NCBI RefSeq assembly: GCF_902859945.1
Contig: NZ_CADIKL010000049.1
Coordinates: forward strand, 1-55,738
From: Paraburkholderia caffeinitolerans
Lineage (GTDB): Bacteria; Pseudomonadota; Gammaproteobacteria; Burkholderiales; Burkholderiaceae
Direction: 5' to 3'
Length of the DNA: 55,738 nt
Under the pieces are notes generated by a model. That model saw only the letters and a list, made by a program, of their open reading frames with translations, searched no databases and was not told the origin of the DNA. The first letter of the stretch is position 1. The number at the start of each line of letters is the position of its first letter. Positions 35,640 to 43,919 of this stretch are shown here, piece by piece. Both the position numbers and the translations under genes were made by a program.

Positions 35640-35798
35640 TCAGTGCCGTGACCTGGTCCAGCGACACCACTCGTGGTGATCCAGATTGCGCAGAAGGTCG
35701 GCACGACGGCGTTCACGGCGATAGTGAGCGGCGACGCCGCATGACGCGATCACCAGCACGATCGCGCCCACAAGCATTCCCAGCCAGGATGGATCCAC
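35640..35798 (-). CDS. Small membrane protein, 52 aa
   Basis: A GTG at 35798 with an excellent AGGAGG eight bases upstream starts MDPSWLGMLVGAIVLVIASC, a single hydrophobic helix, followed by GVAAHYRRERRRADLLRNLD, a strongly basic tail. The plan is that of a one-helix inner-membrane protein with its C-terminus in the cytosol (positive-inside). Family not recognised. Confidence 0.6.
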   Translation of the reverse strand: MDPSWLGMLVGAIVLVIASCGVAAHYRRERRRADLLRNLDHHEWCRWTRSRH

Positions 35799-35910
35799 GT
35801 CAGCCTCCTCAGGTTCGTCAGGATCGCTGCCCGATCGCGTGGGCGGCACGCTCAACGAATATTGACAGATAGACCGTCCGGATAATGGGCTTTGTGTCCT
35901 TGAGTGTCGG

Positions 35911-36162
35911 TCAGCGCACCCGCGCGATCGCGCGCAGAAATGCGTCCCCATGCGGCGTGACGCGAGGCACCGGAAAGCCCGGTTCTGGTGGATCGTTCGC
36001 GATGAACTGGAGCGCGCGAAGCGCGCACAGTTCGGCACGATCCGCCTCGATCCGCTCAGGCGCATCCTTGACCAGCAACAACGTGGCCAGCTCGTGGGGG
36101 CTCAACACGGCGTTTCCCTCCCGGAGGGGACTCGGTGAACGGTAATCCGGTCGGGTGGTCAC
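35911..36162 (-). CDS. Small conserved hypothetical protein, 83 aa
   Basis: The product (YRSPSPLREGNAVLSPHELA, TLLLVKDAPERIEADRAEL, ending TPHGDAFLRAIARVR) resembles a small protein family of Burkholderia with a conserved L-S-x-H-E-L-A-T-L and a closing G-D-A-F-L-R-A-I. The H-E-L-A..G-D-A-F-L layout could be a small winged-helix-like fold, but I do not assert DNA binding. Confidence 0.6.
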   Translation of the reverse strand: MTTRPDYRSPSPLREGNAVLSPHELATLLLVKDAPERIEADRAELCALRALQFIANDPPEPGFPVPRVTPHGDAFLRAIARVR

Positions 36163-36207
36163 CGCGCGGCGTGTGACCGGACCGGGGCAGACATTAAGGA
36201 GCGTCGG

Positions 36208-36765
36208 CTATCTGGACGACTGTCGTCGCCTAGGGGAGCGACTTCGCGGTATCGCCCCGGCAGATGCCTCTGGCGCACTATCCAGACCGGCGGATGCGGC
36301 ATCACGCGTGGCCGCACGCGGTTGGCTTGCCAGATCACCATCCACCGCGACGGGGGCCGGATGCAGCGCCCTCAACATCGAATCGACTCCGCGTGCGCAC
36401 CTCGCCATACCGTCGAGCGTTGTGTTCAGGTGGCGCACGTGCCCGTCATGACTGTCGCTGGCACTTCGGCTGAGCTTCGCTGCCGCTTCCGAAGCGATGT
36501 CCATCCAGCCACGGGTGTACCCGGCGAACTGCATGGCGAGCCAGGGCAATGTGGCGGCCTGACGCATGGCGAGCTGCTCAGGCGTCTGTGCCCGCAACAC
36601 GTTTTCCCAATGCAGGCCGGCGCCAGACAACACCAGCCTGCAGGTCTCCATGTTCAGGCGCGCCAGCTCATGGAGGCTGTCAAACAGCTGGCCGTTCAGG
36701 ATGGCCAGATTCACTGCGCTGCACTCGTGTGTCGTGGCAAACAGCATCTTCTCAGGCGTACTCAA
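36208..36765 (-). CDS. Phasin-family polyhydroxyalkanoate granule protein, 185 aa
   Basis: Residues 7-100 match phasins: HECSAVNLAILNGQLFDSLH, ARLNMETCRLVLSGAG and LAMQFAGYTRGWMDIASEAA. Phasins coat polyhydroxybutyrate granules, and this tells of a PHB-storing organism. The start is placed at TTG 36765 (GAGAG seven bases upstream, giving MSTPEKMLFATT); the ATG at 36747 is an alternative. The last 60 residues are disordered, A/R/S/P-rich. Confidence 0.8.
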   Translation of the reverse strand: MSTPEKMLFATTHECSAVNLAILNGQLFDSLHELARLNMETCRLVLSGAGLHWENVLRAQTPEQLAMRQAATLPWLAMQFAGYTRGWMDIASEAAAKLSRSASDSHDGHVRHLNTTLDGMARCARGVDSMLRALHPAPVAVDGDLASQPRAATRDAASAGLDSAPEASAGAIPRSRSPRRRQSSR

Positions 36766-37111
36766 TGAATGTCTCTCAGGTCCTTGCGGACGAGGCTTGG
36801 CCGCTGCCACTGCGGCTGGTGACCGGCATGGACGCGCAGGACAGAGCCGTTAAGAGCAGTGTCGCGCCAATCTAGAGTCTTTATTCTAACTTTGTTAAAT
36901 CCATGCCATTAATAGACACGATCCAGGGATTTCCACCAATATGTGGGATAGGGGAACGATGGTGGCGGGCGGCAACGCCCGGGGGATGGGCGCTTGTCGA
37001 TGCGCCATTGAAACAGTCGACTCCGGTCTTGCGTGAGTTACGGTTACCGCGTGTCCTGGACCGGGTGAGGGCCGGTGCCAGCCGGGCGACGTCCCGCCTG
37101 CCGAGCCACGC
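36766..37111. other. About 345 bp without a supported gene
   Basis: No recognisable frame on either strand. The first 120 bases are the AT-rich upstream region of the phasin gene (TTTATTCTAACTTTG on the plus strand). Confidence 0.45.
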
Positions 37112-37384
37112 TCAATGCCGGTCCTGGCAAAACAGATCATCGACGATCTTGCACGCCGCACTGTATCCGCCCATGAGCGCGTCGGCCTCCGTTGCAAAGG
37201 GACGGCCACCCACCTCACCGAAACGCAGGGGGGAAAACACCGCAACGGTATTGGCTGCCTGAAATATCCGGACAACAGCAATGTACCCTGGCCGGGTTGG
37301 CTCGCCCCTGGCCGGCCCGATGCGGATATCGGACTCAACGGCGATCTCGAGCGTAAAACCCTCGTAATCGTAGCTTCGCGTCAT
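37112..37384 (-). CDS. Small conserved hypothetical protein, 90 aa
   Basis: The ATG follows GGGAGACAGTC. The sequence (MTRSYDYEGFTLEIAVESDI, YIAVVRIFQAANTVAVFSPL, ATEADALMGGYSAACKIVDD) is alpha/beta in pattern and ends CQDRH. I associate the F-T-L-x-I...A-V-F-S-P-L-R...E-A-D-A-L-M-G-G-Y set with a Burkholderia family of unknown function. It lies 15 bases downstream of the MgtC gene on the same strand. Confidence 0.65.
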   Translation of the reverse strand: MTRSYDYEGFTLEIAVESDIRIGPARGEPTRPGYIAVVRIFQAANTVAVFSPLRFGEVGGRPFATEADALMGGYSAACKIVDDLFCQDRH

Positions 37385-37399
37385 GACTGTCTCCCCGCC

Positions 37400-38077
37400 T
37401 TACTTCTCGCGCCGGCACTCCCGGACCCCCGACATGGCTTCGAGCCGCGCACAGATCGTCGTAAACTCGTTTGCCGTCACCCGCGACAGTGCGATCTGCA
37501 CGTCGTCGAGATCGGCGTCATCCTCCGACTGCTGGACGATGAACTGCTTGACGCGAACGCTCCCCGTGCCAAGTGCCTCGTGAACGCTATCCAGCGAGAC
37601 GCTCCCGTGCTCGGCTAGCAACTGGATGTTGCGCTGCTGACGCACAGCAATAAAGCGCCGCTCCAGGGGCTTCACACCGACCAGGATGACGAGGATGATG
37701 GCCGTCGCGCCAATGGCCGCCGTGTACATGCCGCCACCGACTGCCAGCCCGATACCGGCAACCGACCAGAGACTCGCCGCCGTCGTAAGACCGCGTACCA
37801 CTTCACCACGCAGAAGTATCGACCCCGCGCCAAGAAAGCCAATACCGGAAACCACCTGGGCGGCGACCCGGGACGGATCGAGCACGACGTTCTTCTCGCC
37901 CAGCACGTCGGCAAACCCGAACGCCGAAACCAGCATCATGAGCGCGGCCCCGACGCAGACCAGCATGTGCGTGCGCAGGCCAGCCGCCCAGTTCAGTCTC
38001 TCGCGCTCAAATCCGATCACGCTGCCGAGAAGCGCAGCAATCAGCAGGCGCGACAGAAGTTCGAAGTTCCCGATCAT
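37400..38077 (-). CDS. MgtC/SapB family membrane protein, 225 aa
   Basis: Five hydrophobic helices with the MgtC signatures: LLSRLLIAALLGSVIGFERE, GLRTHMLVCVGAALMML, VVSGIGFLGAGSILLRG and TTAASLWSVAGIGLAVGGG. The soluble C-terminal part (IQLLAEHGSVSLDSVHEAL onward) is of ACT-like size. MgtC proteins serve in low-Mg growth and modulate the F1F0 ATPase in pathogens; the role here is unproven. Start chosen at MIGNFELL; an upstream ATG at 38143 would add 22 disordered residues. Confidence 0.9.
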   Translation of the reverse strand: MIGNFELLSRLLIAALLGSVIGFERERLNWAAGLRTHMLVCVGAALMMLVSAFGFADVLGEKNVVLDPSRVAAQVVSGIGFLGAGSILLRGEVVRGLTTAASLWSVAGIGLAVGGGMYTAAIGATAIILVILVGVKPLERRFIAVRQQRNIQLLAEHGSVSLDSVHEALGTGSVRVKQFIVQQSEDDADLDDVQIALSRVTANEFTTICARLEAMSGVRECRREK

Positions 38078-38290
38078 TTTTTTCAGGTCCGGTGGACGTC
38101 TGCGAGGCAGGGGGCTCGCAGGTTGGGAACTGAATTGTGACATTTTCGTGACGCCGACGTTGATACCAGTTCGATGCTTGAGCCCGCTTCGCGGTGTCCC
38201 GGTCGTGCCGGCTCTGGGACGCAGTCGCCCCGCAAGCGCCGGGAAGCACTAAACTGACAAGCGCGATTCTCACCCCGGGAAGTCGCTGCC

Positions 38291-39967
38291 ATGCAACCGC
38301 ACCCGCCTGATCCCCCGTCCTCCCGATTCCCCAGCGACGCCGAACTCGCTGGGTTGCGCAGCTGGTACGAAGGTGTCGGCGCGCGCACGGCGGTCTGCCG
38401 TTATCTCGATCGTCCATGCGTCACGGACGCCTCCGCGCGCAGCACGCTGGGCCGGATCCGCCGGCGACTGGTCGACCACGCGCGGGAGCGCAATCGTGCC
38501 GTGCTGGCAGGCCCACTTCTGGAACACCCCGCACGCGGCAACGGGCCGGCCGTCTCGAGGGCGATCGAGGCGCTGCGCCGGTTGCCATTGCCTGCGCCTC
38601 GGCTGGGCGATCCCGTCAGCATGTGGCTGCCGCCGCGCCTCGTCTGCCCGCTCACGGCCCATGGACTGCATACGATCGCGGATCTTGTCGTACGCGTGCG
38701 CCGACGGCGTCGCTGGTGGGAGACCTTTCGGGGGATCGGAAAGGCTGGTGGCCAGCGCGTCGAGGCGTTTCTCGATGCCCATCCAGAACTGACGGCGCAC
38801 ACTGTTGCCATGCTTGCCACAACTGCACAGCAGCCGCTTGCGCCATGGGAGAGACTGCGTGTGCCGGCGGCGCTGAACGGGACCCGTGGACAGTTCCGTG
38901 CCCCCCGGACGGCCTGCCTGCTTGCCGCGGCCAATGACTATGAGGCCGTGCAGTCGTGGCTCTCGTTGCAGGAGTCACCCGGAACCTACCGCGCCTACCG
39001 CAAGGAAGCCGAGCGCCTGATGCTCTGGGCGATTATCGAGCGCGGCCGGGCCCTTTCGTCGCTGACGACGGACGACGCGATCGCGTTCCGGGCCTTCCTG
39101 CGGCGGCCGACCCCGTACGCGCGCTGGACGGGTCCCACCCGGCCACGCGACAGTGGCGAATGGCACCCCTTCGTCGCCGGGCTCACCGCGCGATCCGCAG
39201 CGTATGCGTTGAGCGTGCTCTCGGCGATGTTTCGCTGGCTGGTGGAACAGCGTTACGTGTTCGCGAACCCGTTCGCCGGTGTCAGGGTGCGACGCCGCGC
39301 GCGGCACGCCGAGCTCGACACAGGTCGCAGCTTCACTGCGAGCGAGTGGCGCCTGGTTCGCACGGTCGCTAGCGGCCTCGAATGGACAGACGGCTGGAGC
39401 GCGCCCGCAGCCCAGCGGCTGCGGTTCCTGCTCGACTTCGGTTACGCGACAGGTCTGCGCGCAGGCGAACTCGTTGAAGCGAAGCTCGGCGACATCCAGC
39501 TGGATGAGGGCGGAGACCACTGGCTGCACGTAAGCGGCAAGGGTGACAAATCGGCCAAGGTCGGCCTGCCGCCACTCGCGCGCCGCGCACTGACTCAGTA
39601 CCTGCTGCAGCGCGATCTTCCCCTCACCCCCGCGCGCTGGTCACCCGGCACACCGATCGTCGCTGGCCTGCACAAAGAGGACAAACCGATCGCGAGCCTG
39701 CGGCTGTGGCGCATCCTGCGACGGTTCTTTCTGCAGGCCGCGCTCGCCGTGGAAAAGGAGCGGCCGCCGCTGGCCGAGAAGCTACGCCGGGCCAGCCCGC
39801 ACTGGCTACGTCACACGCACGCTTCGCATGCGCTCGCGGCCGGCGTGGAACTGGTGACGGTACGCGACAACCTGCGCCATGCATCGATTGCCACCACGTC
39901 GATCTACCTTCATGGGGATGAGGTCCGGCGTGCGAGGCAGCTTGATCAGGCGTTCGGGGCGCCCTGA
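38291..39967 (+). CDS. Tyrosine recombinase/integrase with a long N-terminal extension, 558 aa
   Basis: The C-terminal catalytic domain shows the full set: R in GYATGLRAGELVEAKLGD, K near VSGKGDKSAKVGLPP, H-x-x-R in PHWLRHTHASHALAAG and Y in TTSIYLHGDE (about residue 538). A SAM-like core-binding domain precedes it (YEAVQSWLSLQESPGTYRAYRK). The first 200 residues resemble the DUF3701 extension of a Burkholderia integrase group (LGDPVSMWLPPRLVCPLTAHGL). Such genes usually sit alone or in mobile islands. No attachment site or tRNA is visible next to it. Confidence 0.92.
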   Translation: MQPHPPDPPSSRFPSDAELAGLRSWYEGVGARTAVCRYLDRPCVTDASARSTLGRIRRRLVDHARERNRAVLAGPLLEHPARGNGPAVSRAIEALRRLPLPAPRLGDPVSMWLPPRLVCPLTAHGLHTIADLVVRVRRRRRWWETFRGIGKAGGQRVEAFLDAHPELTAHTVAMLATTAQQPLAPWERLRVPAALNGTRGQFRAPRTACLLAAANDYEAVQSWLSLQESPGTYRAYRKEAERLMLWAIIERGRALSSLTTDDAIAFRAFLRRPTPYARWTGPTRPRDSGEWHPFVAGLTARSAAYALSVLSAMFRWLVEQRYVFANPFAGVRVRRRARHAELDTGRSFTASEWRLVRTVASGLEWTDGWSAPAAQRLRFLLDFGYATGLRAGELVEAKLGDIQLDEGGDHWLHVSGKGDKSAKVGLPPLARRALTQYLLQRDLPLTPARWSPGTPIVAGLHKEDKPIASLRLWRILRRFFLQAALAVEKERPPLAEKLRRASPHWLRHTHASHALAAGVELVTVRDNLRHASIATTSIYLHGDEVRRARQLDQAFGAP

Positions 39968-39972
39968 ATCGA

Positions 39973-40014
39973 TAGACACAACTTTGCTTGCAATTTAGAC
40001 ACAACTTTCCTTGC
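39973..40014. repeat. Two 19-bp direct repeats resembling an IS21-family end
   Basis: TAGACACAACTTTGCTTGC (39973-39991) and TAGACACAACTTTCCTTGC (39996-40014) differ at one base and have a 23-base period. Read on the other strand they begin GCAAG and end in TTGTGTCTA, the look of the multiple terminal subrepeats of IS21-type elements. No istA/istB gene is in the window, so this would be an orphan end. It lies just after the integrase stop. Confidence 0.5.
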
Positions 40015-40218
40015 GTGAGCGAATACCCCAACTATCGAAAATAGGAATTAAACCGGACTATTGAGAGGTGAGTAGACCCGGGGAGTTGCGCCCCGAGTCT
40101 CTCGCAGGTAGGGTCGAGAACTGGCGCGCGCACGGTAGGCTCCGGTGGTCTCTCCACCGCTTTCGCGGTGGACCTCAGTCCGGCTGCCATAGTCACGTTT
40201 CCAGCTCCCGCCACGTCG

Positions 40219-40249
40219 AACGCAGCTTGCGGTTTTCCCGCACTACGCT
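40219..40249 (-). ncRNA. Candidate domain V of group II intron 1
   Basis: The minus strand can fold as a lower stem GAGCGTAG/CTGCGTTC with G-U pairs, an upper stem TGCGG/CCGCA, a GAAAA loop and a two-base bulge AG. Length and layout, with the AGC triad at the 5' side, match domain V. The stem is less regular than that of intron 2. Confidence 0.55.
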
Positions 40250-40285
40250 CTCCTGTCTGCTTCACGTCAAGGTTTATGGGACCTA

Positions 40286-41590
40286 TCATGCCGCGCGCGC
40301 TTTCGGTGCGACGGTACGGCGAACCCGGTAGCCATTGAACAGCCCCAGTTCCTCGTACAGCCAACGCCTACTCCACCGCTTCCAGCCGAAGCCCCGTCGG
40401 TTCCGGGATCGCCCCATGTGGCGCCGGATCTTCTTTTCCACCCAGTCCCTGATGAAGTTGAAGCACTCGTTAGAGTCCCCGATAGCGAAGTATTGCACCC
40501 AGCCCCGCAGCACCGGATTAATCAGTTGTACCACCCGATTTATCGGCTGCGACTGGTATCGACGGAACACCTCCTTGAGCTTGCGCAGTAACGCCGTACG
40601 CTTCTTCAGCTTCGGCGTGTAGTGCGCTCGCCACGCCCGTGTCCTGAAGCTGCGGAGTTGACGGAAGTCGAACCCCAGAAAGCCGAAGCTCTCCTTGCAT
40701 CTCAGATCCACGGTGCGGCTCTTCTCCGCGTTCACCTCGACCTGTAGCTTGTCAAACTCCTCCCGTAGTCGCCTGCTTACCGCCCTCAGCAGCCAGTCAT
40801 GGCGCGGGTGTGCATCGATCAGCACGACGAGATCATCAGCGAAGCGAGCATACTCGACGTAGGTATACTTCCCGTTGCGCGTGGCTTCTCTCGCCCGCTC
40901 CAGCATCCGATCCACCTCAGTGAGGTAGACGTTACTGAGCAGTGGCGAAATCACCCCGCCTTGCGGAACGCCTTGTTTACCCGATGCCGTCAGCATCAGC
41001 TTCAGCAAATGCATGACGTCCCGGTCATTGACCCGACGCGCCACCTTTTCGAGCAGCAGATGATGCCGCACGGTGTCAAAGTAGGCACGCAAATCCAGAT
41101 CTATGACCCGGGTCTTCCACTGAACAATTGCCGTCGCCACTCGCTGCACCGCTTCATGCGCAGTACGCTTTGGGCGATAGCCATACGACCCCGACTGGAA
41201 GTCTGCCTCGAAGATCGGCTCCAGTATGAGCTTGAGCGCACCCTGGACCACACGATCGCGGATAGCAGGAATCGAAAGGACGCGGACCTTGCCCCCATCT
41301 TTCGGTATCTCCTGTCGCCGTGCCCGCAGTGGCCGGTAGGTGCGCCCGATCAGTTCGGCCTGTATCTGCGCAAGAAAGCTCACCACACCTTGCGCCTCGA
41401 TAGCCTCGAACGTCACGCCGTCGATACCCGGCGCTCCGTTGTTCTTTCTGGCTAACGTATACGCTTCGAGCAGCGTTTCCATCTTGCAGACATGGACGTA
41501 CAAACCCCAGAAACGCCAGGACGGTTCAGCCTTCGCCTTGACGTATATTCCCCGCCTCAGGTCCTGCAAACTGCTGGACGCCTTTGTCAT
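40286..41590 (-). CDS. ltrA: Group II intron reverse transcriptase/maturase, intact, 434 aa
   Basis: Reverse transcriptase blocks in order: ARKNNGAPGIDGVTFEAIE, RPLRARRQEIPKDGGKVRVL, GSYGYRPKRTAHEAVQ, VIDLDLRAYFDTVRH, GVPQGGVISPLLSNVYLTEV, and the catalytic YARFADDLVVLI (F-A-D-D in place of Y-A-D-D). The maturase X domain follows (RVVQLINPVLRGWVQYFAIG, DWVEKKIRRHMGRSRNRRG). The frame is intact from ATG 41590. Together with the RNA it could be mobile if domain V is correct. It has no endonuclease domain that I can see. Confidence 0.93.
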   Translation of the reverse strand: MTKASSSLQDLRRGIYVKAKAEPSWRFWGLYVHVCKMETLLEAYTLARKNNGAPGIDGVTFEAIEAQGVVSFLAQIQAELIGRTYRPLRARRQEIPKDGGKVRVLSIPAIRDRVVQGALKLILEPIFEADFQSGSYGYRPKRTAHEAVQRVATAIVQWKTRVIDLDLRAYFDTVRHHLLLEKVARRVNDRDVMHLLKLMLTASGKQGVPQGGVISPLLSNVYLTEVDRMLERAREATRNGKYTYVEYARFADDLVVLIDAHPRHDWLLRAVSRRLREEFDKLQVEVNAEKSRTVDLRCKESFGFLGFDFRQLRSFRTRAWRAHYTPKLKKRTALLRKLKEVFRRYQSQPINRVVQLINPVLRGWVQYFAIGDSNECFNFIRDWVEKKIRRHMGRSRNRRGFGWKRWSRRWLYEELGLFNGYRVRRTVAPKARAA

Positions 41591-42105
41591 CTCGTCCTTG
41601 CCTCCCATGTTGTCGAGGACGTTACAAACAGCAGGGCCCCTTCGCTCCACCAGCGTTACCCGGCTTCACCGCTACTACGGACCCATCCGCCACCCTCTCG
41701 CCTTCGGTCCACTTCCCGGGTTCGCCGGTTATAGGACCTACCTTGCTCCGGCGATTTCGCGCCGGGGCGAGGAGGGCTTCTCCAGTTGCTTAGCATGTCC
41801 TTGTCATCGTGCCGTCGCTTCCACCCCGCCGAAGTGGTGTAGCCGTGTCGGTCAGAATTCGGCTACCCATGCTGCCTTCACCCTCACGGTTGCGGGCTCG
41901 GCCCTCGGGTCTATTCACTTTCGAGGCCACATCCACGTTCACCTTCATTACGGCCCGATGACTCGCACGTCCCCCAAGGAGACGGTCGTCGATAGGCTTC
42001 AGAGTCTTGGTTTCCCGCCACCCTGCTATCCCAGCTACGGAGCTTCTGACTTCTACTCCGGCAGGTCTGTCTCCTGCTGAACACGCCAGCCTTAGCTGGA
42101 CACAC

Positions 42106-42138
42106 AACCGAACGTGAGTCTCTCGACTCATTCGGCTC
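42106..42138 (-). ncRNA. Domain V of group II intron 2
   Basis: The minus strand reads GAGCCGAATGAGTC, a GAGA tetraloop, GACTC, the bulge region ACG and TTCGGTT. The GAGCCGAA/TTCGGTT lower stem, GAGTC/GACTC upper stem, GNRA loop and AGC triad are a standard domain V. Confidence 0.85.
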
Positions 42139-42141
42139 CCG

Positions 42142-43396
42142 TTATCCAACCGATACCCCGACGACACGCCAGTGGACAAACAACCGGGGGTGGACGCGCT
42201 TCATCTTGCGTAGCCATTCCGCACTACGTCGCTTGTGCTGCCTCAACCCCTTGTACTTTCGTCGAGCCCACCGCATAAGCCGTAGGTCGATGTAGCCGAA
42301 GAGGCTGTGCATCGCCGTCCGATAGAACGCCCCATAGTAGTTCCGCCACCCTTGTATCGTCGTGTTGCATTGCTGCGCGAGTTCATCAAGCGTCGCCGGT
42401 GTTCGTCGGTGCAGTCGCCAACTCCGCACGGTATGCCTCATCCGCTTCAGGGCATCATTGCTCACCGCCGGCAGAAAGCTAGTAAATAGCCGTCGATGCT
42501 TGCTCAATGCCCGTCTCGGTCTAAACGTAAAACCGAGGAACGTGAACTGCACGTTCGGATAAGTGCCAGTGCGCTTACTGTCCTTGCAATACACGATCTT
42601 GGACTTCTCCGGATGCATCGTCAGACCACACTCTGCCAGCCGTTCTTCAATCGCTTGCATCACGGCTTGTGCCTGCGCCAGACTGCGGCAATGAACCACC
42701 GCGTCGTCTGCGTAGCGCGCAAAGGGAGACTGCGTCCATGTCCGCTGCATCCAGCTATCGAACGCATAGTGCATAAACAGATTCATCAAGATCGGGCTGA
42801 CCACACCGCCCTGGGGTGTACCCCGCATCCGGGGCAGACTCGCCCCCCTCTGCAGTTTCGAACGGAGCAGTCAGCCACCGCTCGATGTACAGCAGGATCC
42901 AGCCGTCCTTGATGTGGTGTCGCACCGCCTTCATCAGCAACACATGGTCGATCTGGTCGAATGCCGCCTTGATGTCAAACTCAACAACCCAGTCGTATTT
43001 CCAGCAACGCGTGCGCGTCACGGCAATCGCCTGTTTCGCCGACTTGCCCGGCCGATAGCCATATGAATTTTCATGGAATATCGGGTCGAGCGTCGGCTCG
43101 ATCATCAGCTTAACCACACTTTTCGCCACCCGATCAGATACGGTGGGAATCCCCAGCTTTCTCGTGCCGCCCTTGGCCTTCGGAATCTCAACCTGCTTCA
43201 CCGGTGGCGGGAAGTACGATCCCGACGACATCCTGTTCCACAGCTTGTACAGATTTCCCGAAAGGTTCTGCTCAAACATGGCGACGGTTTCATCATCCAC
43301 GCCAGCAGCGCCGCGATTGGCTCTCACCAACTGGTATGCTTCCCACACGACCCGCTTCGCAATGCTGTACGGTTTCGTTGATGTCATGTCACTCAT
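42142..43396 (-). pseudogene. ltrA: Group II intron reverse transcriptase of intron 2, frameshifted in a run of six G
   Basis: The first part (42755-43396) gives ANRGAAGVDDETVAMFEQNL, SYGYRPGKSAKQAIAV and VVEFDIKAAFDQIDHVLLMK. The second (42142-42828) gives MRGTPQGGVVSPILMNLFM, FARYADDAVVHC (Y-A-D-D), LTMHPEKSKIVYC, FLGFTFRPR and the maturase QCNTTIQGWRNYYGAFYR. The join lies in a run of six C (plus 42843-42848); one base fewer restores ETAEGASLPRMRGTPQGG. So the enzyme needs a slip, a correction of the read or is dead. Confidence 0.9.
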
Positions 43397-43919
43397 CCCC
43401 AGCGCAGGTTGGTGACCTTCGTCAACAGGATAACGCCGCCCCTTCGCTCCACCTTCATTACAAAGGCCTCAGCACTACTACGAGCAGCTCCGCCCCTTGC
43501 TCCGACATCGGTATTCTTCCTCATGGTGTCTGCCACTTGTCATTTCCCTTTGCATTCGAAGCAAGGTTCTCACGTTCCATACCGAAGCCTGTATTGAGTT
43601 CATGCCGCCTTTACACCGGCTGCCGTCGGGTCCGTAATCAGGTGTCGTCCCGACTGATCCTGGAGCAAACTTACGACCCCAGTTTTGACAGCGCCTTTAA
43701 ATAAGTAACGATGCGTCATCGGACGGTTCGCTTTCGCTCATCTGCTCAACACGTACCTGCCACCCTTGACGGGTGACTTTTCCACAGTCGCTCACCACCA
43801 CGCCTTTTGGACGCAGCAGCACCGGGCGGTTTGAAGCCTGCTCCTGAAAGCCGACTCCGGGAGGCCTACTCCCATCTTCAGTACAGCACCGCAGGCTCTC
43901 GCCTACGTTCGTGACACAC

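Larger units (their letters stand above)
40180..41969 (-). mobile_element. Group II intron 1 (approximate limits)
   Basis: A bacterial group II intron on the minus strand. The 5' end is placed at 41969, where the minus strand reads GTGCGAGTC, matching the GUGYG rule; about 380 bases of presumed ribozyme sequence with several stems lead to the reverse transcriptase frame. A domain V candidate follows at 40249-40219. The 3' end is not determined and is given only roughly. Confidence 0.6.
42060..43919 (-). mobile_element. Group II intron 2 (approximate 3' limit)
   Basis: A second, different group II intron directly upstream of intron 1. On the minus strand it starts GTGTGTCACGAACG at 43919 (GUGYG rule). 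About 520 bases of domain I-III precede the reverse transcriptase frame. A textbook domain V follows at 42138-42106 and a hairpin (CCAGC-TAA-GGCTGG) like domain VI after it. The 3' end is near 42060 but not fixed. Confidence 0.7.

Noticed and set aside
39973..40014. CRISPR array
   Set aside because: Only two repeats with four bases between them; no spacers of suitable length here or elsewhere in the window.
40286..43396. Retron or diversity-generating retroelement
   Set aside because: Both reverse transcriptases have the maturase domain and lie with domain V structures, so they are group II introns; no template/variable repeat pair or msr-msd was seen.
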